Origin: Paraburkholderia panacisoli
GTDB taxonomy: Bacteria > Pseudomonadota > Gammaproteobacteria > Burkholderiales > Burkholderiaceae
Reading direction: 5' to 3'
DNA: 64,000 nt
Assembly: GCF_008369935.1 (NCBI RefSeq)
Contig: NZ_VTUZ01000039.1
Coordinates: 1-64,000, forward strand
Shown: piece after piece, positions 34,428 through 44,334 of the stretch
Layout: each line of letters begins with the position of its first letter
Position numbering within the stretch: the stretch's first letter is position 1
Made by a program: the position numbers and the translations under genes
The notes under the pieces: model-generated
Seen by the model: the letters and a program-made list of their open reading frames with translations, nothing else
Told to the model about the DNA's origin: nothing
Database searches by the model: none

Positions 34428-37400
34428 ACATCTCGGCGTTATTCATCCGGCGCCCGGTCGCGACCACGCTGCTGGCGATAGCGATCCTCATCTCCGGGGC
34501 GCTCGCCTATTTCCGGCTGCCAGTCGCGCCGTTGCCGAATATCGCCTTTCCGGTCATCGTGGTGCAGGCCAACATGGCGGGCGCGAGCCCGGACATCATG
34601 GCGGCCACCGTGGCCGAGCCGCTCGAGCGGCGGCTCGCCACGATTGCCGACGTCGAAGAGCTGACTTCGATCAGCTATGTCGGTTCGTCGATGATCATTG
34701 TCGAATTCGGTCTGAAGCGCGACATCAACGGCGCCGCGCGCGACGTCGAGGCGGCTATTCAGGCCGCCCGCGCCGACTTGCCGACCACGCTGCGCAGCAA
34801 TCCGACCTATCGCCAGTACAACCCGGCGGACGCGCCCATCATGGTGCTCTCGCTGACGTCGGACACGCTCACCAAGGCGCAGCTCTACGATTCCGCCGAT
34901 TCGGTGATCCAGCAGCAGCTCTCCCAGGTCAAGGGCGTAGGCCAGATCACGCTCGGCGGCGGTGCGTTGCCGTCGGTGCGGGTCGAGCTGCAACCGGGCA
35001 AACTGAACAGCTACGGCATCGGTCTGGAAGACGTGCGCGCGGCAATCAGCGCGGCCAACGCCGACAGCGCGAAGGGTCATCTCGACGTGGGCAACCAGCG
35101 CTACGTGGTCACCTCCAATGACCAGATCACCCACGCCGCGCCGTACCGCGACCTGGTGGTCGCCTATCGTAACGGCGCGCCGGTCCAGTTGCGCGACGTG
35201 GCCGAGGTCAGGGACTCGAACGAAAATATCCGCAATGCAGGGCTCTTCAACGGCAAGTCGGCCATCCTCGTCATCGTGTATCCGATGCCGGGCAGCAATG
35301 TCGTGAGCACTGTCGCGCAGATCCGACAGGTCTTGCCGTCAATCGAAGCGACGCTGCCGAGCAGCGTGCATGTGGGCGTCGCGATCGACCGCTCGGAGTC
35401 GGTCCGGTCGTCGGTGGGCGACACGGAGCGCACGCTGTTCATCGCCGTGCTGCTGGTGGTGGGCGTGGTGTTCATCTTCCTGCAGTCGCCGCGCGCCACG
35501 CTGGTGCCGGCAGTCGCGCTGCCGCTGTCGATCGTGGGCACCTTTGGGCCGATGTACCTGCTTGGCTACAGCATCGACAACCTCTCGCTGATGGCGCTCA
35601 CCATCGGCACCGGCTTCGTGGTCGACGACGCGGTGGTGGTGCTGGAAAACATCGTGCGTCACATGGAGTTGGGGCTCAGTCCCAAGGAGGCCGCGCTCAA
35701 AGGCAGCGGCGAGGTGGGCTTCACGGTGATCTCGATGAGTCTGTCGCTGATCGCCGTGTTCCTGCCCATCATGCTGATGCCGGGCGTGGTTGGCTTGCTG
35801 TTCCATGAGTTCGCGGTCACGCTGTCCATCGCGATCCTGATTTCCCTGGTGATTTCGTTGACGGTCACGCCAGCCATGTGCGCGTATGTGCTGAGCCGCG
35901 ACAACGCCGGTCATTCGAAAGCCCGCTGGGCGATGTGGATCGAAAAGCAGTTCGATCGCTTCAAGAATGCGTACGCACGCTCGCTCACGGCCGTCCTGGA
36001 TCATGCGCTGCTCGTCATCCTGCTGTTGATCGGCCTGCTCGTGGCCAACGTGTTCCTGTTCAAGCTGGTGCCGGCCACCTTCTTCCCCGAGCAGGACACG
36101 GGCATCCTGATCGGGCAGATCATCGCCGACCAGAGCATCTCCTTTTCGGCGATGCAAAAGAAGCTCGCGCAATTGCAGGGAATCGTGCAGACGGACCCGG
36201 CCGTGGCTTCGGTGGCGGGCTTTACCGGCGGCCGCGCGCTCAACACCGCGAACGTGTTCATCGAACTCAAGCCGCTGGCGGAGCGGCACGTCACGGCCAC
36301 CGAGGTCGTGAACCGCCTGCGGCCCAAGCTCAACGAGGTCTCCGGCGCGCGGCTCTTTATTCAGGCACAACAGGATCTGCGGATCGGCGGACGGCAATCC
36401 GCCGCCGAGTATCAGTACACGCTGACCAGTGACGATTCCGCCGCGCTGTTTAAGTGGACGCCGCGGCTGGTCGCCGCGCTTGGCAAGGAACACGACCAGT
36501 TGCTCGATGTGAACTCGGACTTGCAGCAAAACGGTCTGCAGACCTATGTCAGGATCAACCGCTCGACGGCGGCGCGTTTTGGCTTCGCACCGAACCAGAT
36601 CGACAACGTGCTGTACGACGCATTCGGCCAGCGCACCGTATCGACCATCTACAACCCGCTGAACCAGTACTTCGTGGTGATGGAGGTGGCGCCGGATTAC
36701 TGGCAGTATCCGCAAACGCTCCACCAGATCTATCTGAGCACGGCCTCGGGTAATGCTACTGGGACGGCGGCCACGCAGATGCCGAGCGGCACGGTGTCGG
36801 CCGCGACGGCGGCCACCGTCACGAGCACGGCCACATCGTCCGGTACGAACGCGCGCAACTCGAACGCGCAAGCCAACGCGACCACCAATAGCATCGCCAA
36901 CAGCAAGGGCGGCAGTTCGACCGGCAGCGCGGACAGCACTTTGGCGGAAACCATGGTGCCGCTGGCGGCACTGGCCTCGTACTCGAACAGCCATACGTCG
37001 ACGCAGGTGAACCATCAAAGCGGTCTCGTGGCCGCGACGATTTCGTTCAACCTGCCGGCGGGCGGTTCGTTGAGCAAGGCGGCCGTGTCGATCAACAACA
37101 CGATCCGCGAGATCGGCATGCCAGCCAGCATCCACGGATCGTTCGCCGGCGCGGCGGCGGCTTACTCGCAGTCGATGGGCACGGTGCCGCTGCTGATCCT
37201 GGCGGCGCTCGGCGTCGTCTATATCGTGCTCGGCGTGCTGTATGAAAGCTCGATCCACCCGCTGACCATCCTGTCGACGCTGCCGTCGGCGGGCATTGGC
37301 GCGACGCTGGCGTTGCTGATCTTCGGCACGCCGTTCTCGGTGATCGCGATGATCGGGATTATTCTGCTGATCGGTATCGTCAAGAAGAACGGCATCATGA

Positions 37401-37756
37401 TGGTCGATGTCGCGATCCAGTTGCAGCGCAGCGAAGGCATGTCCGCGCGGGACGCGGTTCACAATGCCGCCGTGATACGTCTGCGCCCGATCATGATGAC
37501 CACGTTCGCTGCGGTACTCGGGGCGGTGCCGCTGGCCATCGGCATTGGACAGGGCGCGTCGCTGCGCCAGCCGCTCGGTATTACCGTGATGGGCGGCCTG
37601 ATCCTGAGTCAGGTCTTTACGCTGTATACGACGCCGGTGATCTACCTCTACCTCGACCGCCTGCGTTTCAAGCTGGTCAGGTGGTCCGCAAACCTGCCAT
37701 GGAACCGGGACGCGGAACAACCGGGCCAACCGGGCCAACCGGACACGAAGGCATGA
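34424..37756 (+). CDS. RND efflux permease, second subunit (MdtC-like) with insertion
   Basis: An 1110-residue RND pump subunit. NISALFIRRPVATTLLAIAIL opens it, and the TM4 aspartates in GTGFVVDDAVVVLEN are present. The start is TTG at 34424, overlapping the previous stop (TTGA) with GGAGG seven bases upstream. Residues about 772-842 are a low-complexity run of Ala, Thr, Ser, Asn and Gly, placed in the second periplasmic loop before AETMVPLAALASY. This is not usual in MdtC and accounts for the extra length. It pairs with the preceding permease. Confidence 0.9.
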   Translation: MNISALFIRRPVATTLLAIAILISGALAYFRLPVAPLPNIAFPVIVVQANMAGASPDIMAATVAEPLERRLATIADVEELTSISYVGSSMIIVEFGLKRDINGAARDVEAAIQAARADLPTTLRSNPTYRQYNPADAPIMVLSLTSDTLTKAQLYDSADSVIQQQLSQVKGVGQITLGGGALPSVRVELQPGKLNSYGIGLEDVRAAISAANADSAKGHLDVGNQRYVVTSNDQITHAAPYRDLVVAYRNGAPVQLRDVAEVRDSNENIRNAGLFNGKSAILVIVYPMPGSNVVSTVAQIRQVLPSIEATLPSSVHVGVAIDRSESVRSSVGDTERTLFIAVLLVVGVVFIFLQSPRATLVPAVALPLSIVGTFGPMYLLGYSIDNLSLMALTIGTGFVVDDAVVVLENIVRHMELGLSPKEAALKGSGEVGFTVISMSLSLIAVFLPIMLMPGVVGLLFHEFAVTLSIAILISLVISLTVTPAMCAYVLSRDNAGHSKARWAMWIEKQFDRFKNAYARSLTAVLDHALLVILLLIGLLVANVFLFKLVPATFFPEQDTGILIGQIIADQSISFSAMQKKLAQLQGIVQTDPAVASVAGFTGGRALNTANVFIELKPLAERHVTATEVVNRLRPKLNEVSGARLFIQAQQDLRIGGRQSAAEYQYTLTSDDSAALFKWTPRLVAALGKEHDQLLDVNSDLQQNGLQTYVRINRSTAARFGFAPNQIDNVLYDAFGQRTVSTIYNPLNQYFVVMEVAPDYWQYPQTLHQIYLSTASGNATGTAATQMPSGTVSAATAATVTSTATSSGTNARNSNAQANATTNSIANSKGGSSTGSADSTLAETMVPLAALASYSNSHTSTQVNHQSGLVAATISFNLPAGGSLSKAAVSINNTIREIGMPASIHGSFAGAAAAYSQSMGTVPLLILAALGVVYIVLGVLYESSIHPLTILSTLPSAGIGATLALLIFGTPFSVIAMIGIILLIGIVKKNGIMMVDVAIQLQRSEGMSARDAVHNAAVIRLRPIMMTTFAAVLGAVPLAIGIGQGASLRQPLGITVMGGLILSQVFTLYTTPVIYLYLDRLRFKLVRWSANLPWNRDAEQPGQPGQPDTKA

Positions 37757-39300
37757 TGATGAAGATCTCCCGCAAACGCCTGGGGCCGCTTGGTCGCATG
37801 GGTCGCGTTGGTCACCGCAGCCCGCTTCGGCCGCTAGTCGTCGCAGCGCTGACCCTGCTCGGCGCTGGCTGCACGGTCGGCCCGGACTACCACCGCCCGC
37901 AAGTCAACGTACCCGCTACGTTCTCGGAGCTGCCGGGCTGGACGCAAGCCGTGCCGGACGCAACGGGACCGAAGGGCACATGGTGGACCGCCTTCAACGA
38001 TCCGCTGCTCGACCAGCTCGAGCCCCTGGTGTCGGTGTCGAACCAGACTGTGCGTGCGGACTACGCGAACTATCAGGAAGCGCTGGCGGAAGTGCGGGCT
38101 GCGCACGCCAGTCTCTTTCCGATTATCGGCGCGACCGGCTCGGCCACCAAGGAGCGTGCCGCGAGCGGCAATGCGGCCAGAGTGGTCAACGCGGGTTCGC
38201 TGGAGGGCAATGTGAGTTGGGCACCCGACCTGTGGGGCCAGGTGCGGCGCACGATCGAGGAAAGCGCCGCGTCGGCGCAGGCAAGCGAAGCAACGCTCGC
38301 CAATGCGACGCTCGCCGAGCAGGTGGCGCTCGCCACGGCGGTCATCGAACTGCGTACCAGCGACGCCAATATCGACCTCCTGCAAAAGACGGTAATCGCC
38401 TATCAGCATTTTCTCGACGTGGTGTCCGAGCAGGATCGTGCGGGCACCATCCCGCCGAGCGACGTGATCACGGCTCGCACCCAGTTGGACACCGCGCAGT
38501 CCAACCTGATCGCACTCGGCGTGGCGCGTGCTCAAAACGCGCATGCGATTGCCGTGCTGGTGGGCAAGAACCCGGAAGAGCTGTCGATCACGCACAGCAC
38601 CGCGATGCCGACGCTGCCGGACGTACCGGTCGGTGTGCCGTCGACGCTGCTCGAACGCCGGCCCGACATCGCCGCTGCCGAGCGCAGGATGGCCGCGCAA
38701 AACGCGGCGATAGGCGTGCAGGTGTCGGCGTATTACCCGACGATTTCGCTCTCCGGACTGGTCGGCTTCACGCAGTCGCCGTTGTCCGGTCTGCTGAACG
38801 TGGCCAACTATGTCTGGTCGCTGGGCGGGAGCGCCACCGAAACGCTCTTCGACGGTGGCTTGCGCAGCGCGGACGTCGACGCGGCGAAGGCCGCCTACGA
38901 CTCAGCGGTCGCCAGTTATCGCGGCACGGTGCTCACGGCGTTCCAGAACGTCGAAGACGACCTGTCCGGCTTGCGCATCCTGGCCGAGCAGGCGATCGTG
39001 CTGGAATCGGCCGTGCGCGACGCAAACCGTGGCGCCGAGATTGCCTTCAACGAGTATCAGGCCGGCACGGTGGACTACACGACGGTGGCGGTCGCCCAGG
39101 CCACGCAGTTGAGCACGCAGCAGACCGCGCTGAGTGTTCAGGAGTCGCGCCTGCTGGACGCGGCGTCGCTCTTCGGCGATCTCGGCGGCGGCTGGTCGAC
39201 CGGCGAATTGCATGATCCGCGGCGTCCAACGGCGCGACAGGCGACGCCCACGCAAACCGATGATGCCTCCGCGCACGACGCTGAAGTGAAGGCGCGATGA
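37753..39300 (+). CDS. Efflux outer membrane factor, NodT family lipoprotein
   Basis: A 515-residue TolC-like outer membrane channel. The start region is three overlapping ATGs at 37753-37761, overlapping the permease stop. A lipobox (LTLLGAGC) near residue 35-38 is followed by TVGPDYHRP, the family signature. Two repeats of the coiled helix barrel are visible (EALAEVRAAHASLFP, and AYDSAVASYRGTVLTAFQNVEDDL). The final segment before the polar tail has LSVQESRLLDAASLFGDLGGGW. The tail is about 35 residues. It is the last gene of the operon. Confidence 0.9.
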   Translation: MMMKISRKRLGPLGRMGRVGHRSPLRPLVVAALTLLGAGCTVGPDYHRPQVNVPATFSELPGWTQAVPDATGPKGTWWTAFNDPLLDQLEPLVSVSNQTVRADYANYQEALAEVRAAHASLFPIIGATGSATKERAASGNAARVVNAGSLEGNVSWAPDLWGQVRRTIEESAASAQASEATLANATLAEQVALATAVIELRTSDANIDLLQKTVIAYQHFLDVVSEQDRAGTIPPSDVITARTQLDTAQSNLIALGVARAQNAHAIAVLVGKNPEELSITHSTAMPTLPDVPVGVPSTLLERRPDIAAAERRMAAQNAAIGVQVSAYYPTISLSGLVGFTQSPLSGLLNVANYVWSLGGSATETLFDGGLRSADVDAAKAAYDSAVASYRGTVLTAFQNVEDDLSGLRILAEQAIVLESAVRDANRGAEIAFNEYQAGTVDYTTVAVAQATQLSTQQTALSVQESRLLDAASLFGDLGGGWSTGELHDPRRPTARQATPTQTDDASAHDAEVKAR

Positions 39301-39777
39301 CAGCGGATCACGCGAGCTGAAGCGATACACGCGAAGGACTCTCGCGCAGAACCACCGAAAAGCAAGGACGCTTCTCCAGGCCCCGACTCGCACCGGAGCG
39401 GGACACGATCGCGCATGCTTCAACACCCCACACGCAAGAGCGGGCACCTGGCGCGGGACGCATGTCCACCACGAGGCCGCCCCAGCGCAAGAGTCTGGCC
39501 AATCCGCTCAGCGAGCCCTCGACACGCCCGCTCCGATACGAGCACAACGCGTATCTCGCGCCGACGCGCCGTGACCTCCCGCCTCCCGTTCAAGCATCGA
39601 ATTGGCTGGCAAGACCGAACTTTCGGTGCTGACCTGTCGGTCCGGCGCTAACACTTCTAGCGACAGCAAGGCTGCCCTATCGTCGCAATCCATTGCAGGA
39701 CAACGGTTTGCGCGCAATGGCACGGGCAATGCAACAACGCGTTGTGCGACGGCATGACGCCGTCCCTGGAGATAGCC
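39301..39777. other. Intergenic region between efflux operon and TPR gene
   Basis: No gene or terminator hairpin recognised in about 480 bases. A 78-codon frame at 39415-39651 has no ribosome site or family signature. Confidence 0.4.
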
Positions 39778-41436
39778 ATGGAGTTCTTTACACCGACCAA
39801 GGCGTTTGGCTACGGCGTTGCCGTTCCACTCCTCGTGGTCGGCGCTTTTCGCATCTTTGCCGAGCCTGCGACGGTCGTTCAACCCATTCAGGTGTCGGAG
39901 TCGTTCAGGAAGAACGGCTTCACGGAACAGACACTCCAGCGCATGCTGGTCGATACGCTGAGCGAACTGCGCACCACGGCAAAAGGCGTCACGCCAGAAA
40001 CCGCAGACGGCGAACAGGTCCTGTCCGAACTGGATTTTCCAGACTTCTCGGTGCCGGACACCGGGCTTTCCGTGCGTTCGCTGATCGGGTACGCGCGAAT
40101 GGTGTTGAAGCTCGACTCGTCGCTATTTGGAAGTGTGACCGGCTCGTCGGCGGGATTCTCCGTCGAACTCACGCTTCGGGATTCGCAAGGAGAGGCGGTG
40201 GTGATTCATCGCACGGCTGCGAACAAAACGCCGTCCGGGCGAAGGACCAGCGAGACGTCCGCACATGGTCCGACTGATACTCAAGCGCTCGAGCAAACGC
40301 TCCGGGATGCGGCGATGGAGATACTCAAGCACCAGAGCGCTTTGCTCTATGCCGATAACCTTCTGCAAAACCAGCAACGCGAATGTTTTTCTGAAAAGGC
40401 GAAATGCGACTTTCACGAAGCGCGAGAGAAATACGGCCAGATTGCCGCTGGCGGGGGAGAGGAGTCGCACGAATCGAAGCGCAACACGAGTTGGACGAAG
40501 CGGATGTTGTCCACGCTCCACCTTTCGACTGACAACCCGAAAACGCCGGGTACGAAGAGCAACGCTCCCTGGGCGGAACTCATGTTGTCCAAGCTCGATG
40601 AATTGGACGGGAACTACGAAGGTGCGATCAGGCATGCGAGCAAGATCGACCAGCAGAGCAAACGGGACAAATCGTGGGAGAAGGCAGTGTCATGGGCTTA
40701 TTACAACTGGGGCGTGGCACTCAACGATCTAGGCTGTTATCAGGCCGGTGTCGACGTGCTGAAGGCGTCAGTTACCAGGAACCCATCTTATGCACCCGCG
40801 CACAATGCGCTCGCTCGTTCATACAACGCGCTCGCGGCTGCGAGCATCAATGCCGAACCGAAGACTGCTGCGCTGACCGATTTTCGCGCGCAGGCACGCG
40901 CAGAGGCTACGAAAGCAGTGGAACTCGATCCCGGTTATCAGGAGGCGTTCGTGAACCTGGGCGACGCCTTACGACCGCAGCGCGCGGCGTCGACCGGTCG
41001 AAACATGAAGGCGGCTGATGATGGCAACGAGAAAGAAGCCCGAGAAGCGTATGAGAAAGCGATTGCGTTGAACGTCGACACTGCCGGGCGGGCGCGTCAG
41101 CAACTCGCATCGATGCCGGGCGGTTATCCGGCGACTGTCGGTGAGCGAATTGCGAAGAAGCGGCCGGAATGCCGGCAGGACCTACCGCCTTCTCTCCTCG
41201 AAGCATCCGGTTGCAGCGACACGGAGATCCGTGCGGCGGCCACTCACGGAAGTGAAGCCGTCAGAATCGGACTCACTGGCAGCCACAAGGCGGCCGGTGT
41301 ATGCACTAATCCGGCGCTGCTGCTTCCGCAAAGTGATTTCATCGCGAACCCCGTTGGCAAAAGCGGGCAAATCACCGAGGTACAGCGAGATGTCGAGGGC
41401 ACGGGCCGCTTACACACGCGCCGGCAGCGAAGCTGA
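39778..41436 (+). CDS. TPR-repeat membrane-anchored protein of unknown function
   Basis: A 552-residue protein. A membrane segment at residues 9-27 (AFGYGVAVPLLVVGAFRIF) is followed by a soluble region with alpha/beta character to about 150. TPR-like helical repeats appear near 295-450 (AYYNWGVALNDLGCYQAGVDVLKASVTRNPSY, ARSYNALAAAS, then AVELDPGYQEAFVNLGDAL in outline). The tail is polar and has cysteines. GGAG six bases upstream marks the ATG at 39778. The GC content is visibly lower than that of its neighbours. The partner is unknown. Confidence 0.72.
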   Translation: MEFFTPTKAFGYGVAVPLLVVGAFRIFAEPATVVQPIQVSESFRKNGFTEQTLQRMLVDTLSELRTTAKGVTPETADGEQVLSELDFPDFSVPDTGLSVRSLIGYARMVLKLDSSLFGSVTGSSAGFSVELTLRDSQGEAVVIHRTAANKTPSGRRTSETSAHGPTDTQALEQTLRDAAMEILKHQSALLYADNLLQNQQRECFSEKAKCDFHEAREKYGQIAAGGGEESHESKRNTSWTKRMLSTLHLSTDNPKTPGTKSNAPWAELMLSKLDELDGNYEGAIRHASKIDQQSKRDKSWEKAVSWAYYNWGVALNDLGCYQAGVDVLKASVTRNPSYAPAHNALARSYNALAAASINAEPKTAALTDFRAQARAEATKAVELDPGYQEAFVNLGDALRPQRAASTGRNMKAADDGNEKEAREAYEKAIALNVDTAGRARQQLASMPGGYPATVGERIAKKRPECRQDLPPSLLEASGCSDTEIRAAATHGSEAVRIGLTGSHKAAGVCTNPALLLPQSDFIANPVGKSGQITEVQRDVEGTGRLHTRRQRS

Positions 41437-41696
41437 AGCCGGGCAACGGATCTCGGCAATGCAAATGATGGACAAGCGACGCGCAAAGTATCGATGCACG
41501 CCCATCGCCTGCCACCATTCTTCACGAGGAGACCGTCGCCGCTTTGCGGGCTTGCCCAAATGAAAATCTGGAAACGTGAAAAACCGGGACTACACTGTCC
41601 ACTGACACAGGGATACTGGCCGGCACGGTAGCGCGTCTTCGGAGCTAAAGTCCGCCAGGACCGGCCTTCACTTCATTTGCCTGCTCGACGAAAACC

Positions 41697-43355
41697 ATGC
41701 TGACAATCGACGACATCCGGGCAGTCCCGCTATTCGCCACACTCGCCGACGACGAACTGGACCATCTCGCGCACACCTCCGCCGACCTCCATCTATGCGC
41801 AGGCGAGTTCGCAGTTCATGAAGGCGGCGAGCGCGCGCTGTACGCCGTGCTCGCCGGCAAGATGGAAGTCATCAAGACGTTCGACGGCATCGAGCGCACG
41901 CTCGGCTGGCGTCTGCCCGGGACCATTTTCGGCGAAGTGCCGCTCGCGCTGAGTTCGCCGTTTCCCGGCGCGTATCGAGCTGCGGAGCCCTCGCGTGTGA
42001 TGCGTGTCGACGCTCAGCGTTACTACGCGCTGGCTGCCGCGTCGCCGGACGTGGCGGTCAAGATGGGGGCACTGGCGCGTGAGCGCATCGGCGGCCTGCA
42101 AGGTTTGTCGGCCGAGCCGCCCAAGCTGCGCGTCACGATGGTCGGCAATCGCTGGGACAACGCGTGTACCGCGCTGCGCCAGTTTCTGGCCCGCAACCAG
42201 ATCAGCTACGACTGGATGACGCCGGATGCGCCCGAACTGCCCGCGCGCTGGCCGGGAACCTGTCCGGCCGACGAGCAATGTCCCGCGGTGCGGCTGTTCG
42301 ACGGCACCGTGCTGAACCGGCCAGAGACGCGTGAGCTGGCCGAATTGCTCGGCTTGCAGACGCAGCCCCACCTCGCCGAATACGACACGATGATCATCGG
42401 CGGCGGCCCGGCTGGTCTCGCGGCAGCGGTGTACGGAGCGTCCGAAGGATTGCGTACGATCGTGCTCGAGCGCGAAGCGCCAGGCGGCCAGGCCGGCACC
42501 TCGTCGCGCATCGAGAACTATTTGGGCTTTCCCAACGGCGTGTCCGGCGACGAACTCGCGAGCCGTGCATTGCAGCAGGCAAGGCGGCTCGGCGCCGAGA
42601 TACTGGTCACGCGCTCGGTCGCGCGAATCGCGGTTGAAGATCGTCAGGTTCACCTCGACGGCGGTGACGTGATCCGCGCGAAAACGATCATTCTCGCGAC
42701 GGGCGTGACGTGGCGGCGCTTGCTGATAGACGGCTTCGACCGGTTTATCGGCAAGGGCATCTACTACGGCGCGTCACGCAGCGAAGCGAGCGCGACGCAT
42801 GGGCTCGATGTTTATCTGATCGGCGGCGGCAATTCGGCCGGCCAGGCCGCTTTGTATTTTGCCAATCACGCGCGCATGGTCACGCTGATTCTGCGCGGCG
42901 ATTCGCTGGAGAAGAGCATGTCGCGCTATCTGGTCGAGCAGCTTCGCGGCAAGTCCAACGTGGCGGTGCAACTGCGAGCGGAAGTCGTCGGCGCATTTGG
43001 CGAAACACATCTGGCCGCGATCGATGTACGCGATGCGTCGAGCGGGGCAGTGCGCCGGCATGACTGCGGCGGATTGTTCGTGTTCATCGGCGCCGATGCC
43101 GAGACCGGCTGGTTGCCCGCGGAGATCGCACGCGATGCACGCGGCTACGTGCTCACCGGCGACGACGTCGTGAAGGCGGGGCGCTGGTCGTACAGCCGCG
43201 ATCCGTACCTGCTCGAATCGAGCGTGCCCGGCGTGTTTGCCTGTGGCGATGTGCGATTGAGCCCGGTGAAACGTGTCGCGTCGGCGGTGGGTGAGGGGAG
43301 CATGGCGATCGCGTTCGCGCATAAGTATCTACAGCAGGATGCGCGGTCAGGCTGA
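41697..43355 (+). CDS. cNMP-binding domain/thioredoxin-reductase-like flavoprotein
   Basis: A 552-residue soluble protein in three parts. Residues 1-135 are a cyclic-nucleotide-binding-type domain (ALYAVLAGKMEVIKTF, PGTIFGEVPLALSS). Residues 140-225 are a thioredoxin/glutaredoxin-like module with a single Cys (RWDNACTALRQF). From about 230 it is an FAD/NADPH oxidoreductase with GGGPAGLAAAVYGASEG and VYLIGGGNSAGQAALYF. The redox CxxC of true thioredoxin reductases is absent: the site reads GIYYGASRSEA near 354-364. It is a single gene; its signal and acceptor are unknown. Confidence 0.85.
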   Translation: MLTIDDIRAVPLFATLADDELDHLAHTSADLHLCAGEFAVHEGGERALYAVLAGKMEVIKTFDGIERTLGWRLPGTIFGEVPLALSSPFPGAYRAAEPSRVMRVDAQRYYALAAASPDVAVKMGALARERIGGLQGLSAEPPKLRVTMVGNRWDNACTALRQFLARNQISYDWMTPDAPELPARWPGTCPADEQCPAVRLFDGTVLNRPETRELAELLGLQTQPHLAEYDTMIIGGGPAGLAAAVYGASEGLRTIVLEREAPGGQAGTSSRIENYLGFPNGVSGDELASRALQQARRLGAEILVTRSVARIAVEDRQVHLDGGDVIRAKTIILATGVTWRRLLIDGFDRFIGKGIYYGASRSEASATHGLDVYLIGGGNSAGQAALYFANHARMVTLILRGDSLEKSMSRYLVEQLRGKSNVAVQLRAEVVGAFGETHLAAIDVRDASSGAVRRHDCGGLFVFIGADAETGWLPAEIARDARGYVLTGDDVVKAGRWSYSRDPYLLESSVPGVFACGDVRLSPVKRVASAVGEGSMAIAFAHKYLQQDARSG

Positions 43356-43485
43356 ACGGAACACGGCTTACGCAATTCCGCGGTTCTTGACCGGGGAGCC
43401 GCGCAAGCCGACTTTGTCCGATGAGGTGGTATTCGGGCGTGTTACCCGAGTGACGACGAGAATTCGCTCACGTCGCGTGGGACTG

Positions 43486-44334
43486 TCAATCTTCGTTGCC
43501 GGCGCCAGGCGCGAAGCCGAACAGCTTGCGCGGGGTCGTCCACATCACGCGCCGACGCGCGCCGGCGTCGGGAATGAGACGCTGAACGAGCGTCAGCAGC
43601 GGTGCGTAGTCCATCCGCTGCGGCGCGCGCAGGAACGGCCAGTCCGAGCCCCAGACACACTGGTCCGGTCCGAACACGCGAAGAAGCTCTCGTGCGAACA
43701 CTTGCGCGTCTTCGTATGGATAGGCGAGCTGCGAAAATTTCTGCAGCCCCGAAATCTTGACGGCGGTACGGCCGTTGTCGGCAAGACGCAGCAGCGCCTG
43801 GAAGCCTGGCTGATCGACGCCTGCCGCGAGTTCGGGGCGGCCGCAGTGGTCGATGAGAAGCCGCGTGCGGGTCCGGTCAATCAGCGGCTGCAACGCGACC
43901 AGCTGATCCCCCACGGTCTGGATCTGGGCGAACATGTCGAGGTCGGCCAGCGTGTCGAAGAGGGCGTCAGCGCTCTTCATCGAGTCGACACCGTCCATCG
44001 CCGGATTGAACGCGGCGCCCACCACGCCCGCGCTTTTCATCTCGACGAGTTCCGCACGGCTCACGTCGTGCTCGACCACCGCAATGCCTTTGAAGCGACC
44101 ACCGCCTCGCGCGATTGCATCGAGCATGCAGCGGTTGTCGGTACGGTAGCCGCTCGTCGGTCCGACCAGCAGCGCATGCTGAACACCGCACGCGTCCATC
44201 AGATGAGAGAACTGCGCAGCGGTGCCGATCTCTTGCAGCGCGGGCCGGTAAGCGGTGTCGTCCCGATACGCAAAGCGCGCGGGGTCGAACACATGGTTGT
44301 GACAGTCGATCTTCTGTTCGTCGAAAATATTCAT
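43486..44334 (-). CDS. Amidohydrolase family protein, lactonase-like
   Basis: A 282-residue TIM-barrel metal hydrolase. The first strand ends with the metal site DCHNHVFD (H12, H14), and the last strands have GSDWPFLRAP near 230. LLIDHCGRPE near 170 is a further conserved site. The pattern resembles 2-pyrone-4,6-dicarboxylate and sugar-lactone hydrolases. It starts 4 bases inside the TIM-barrel isomerase stop (ATGA). As last gene of the operon it may open a lactone formed by the SDR; this is inference. Confidence 0.83.
   Translation of the reverse strand: MNIFDEQKIDCHNHVFDPARFAYRDDTAYRPALQEIGTAAQFSHLMDACGVQHALLVGPTSGYRTDNRCMLDAIARGGGRFKGIAVVEHDVSRAELVEMKSAGVVGAAFNPAMDGVDSMKSADALFDTLADLDMFAQIQTVGDQLVALQPLIDRTRTRLLIDHCGRPELAAGVDQPGFQALLRLADNGRTAVKISGLQKFSQLAYPYEDAQVFARELLRVFGPDQCVWGSDWPFLRAPQRMDYAPLLTLVQRLIPDAGARRRVMWTTPRKLFGFAPGAGNED

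Noticed and set aside
35339..37738. A 799-codon open frame on the minus strand
   Set aside because: It is antisense to the MdtC-like permease and its translation is a run of Arg, His, Gln and Asp typical of the reverse frame of a high-GC gene.
37727..37746. Direct repeat of ccgggccaa units
   Set aside because: It is within the coding end of the second RND permease (Gly-Gln-Pro repeats) and explained by that tail.
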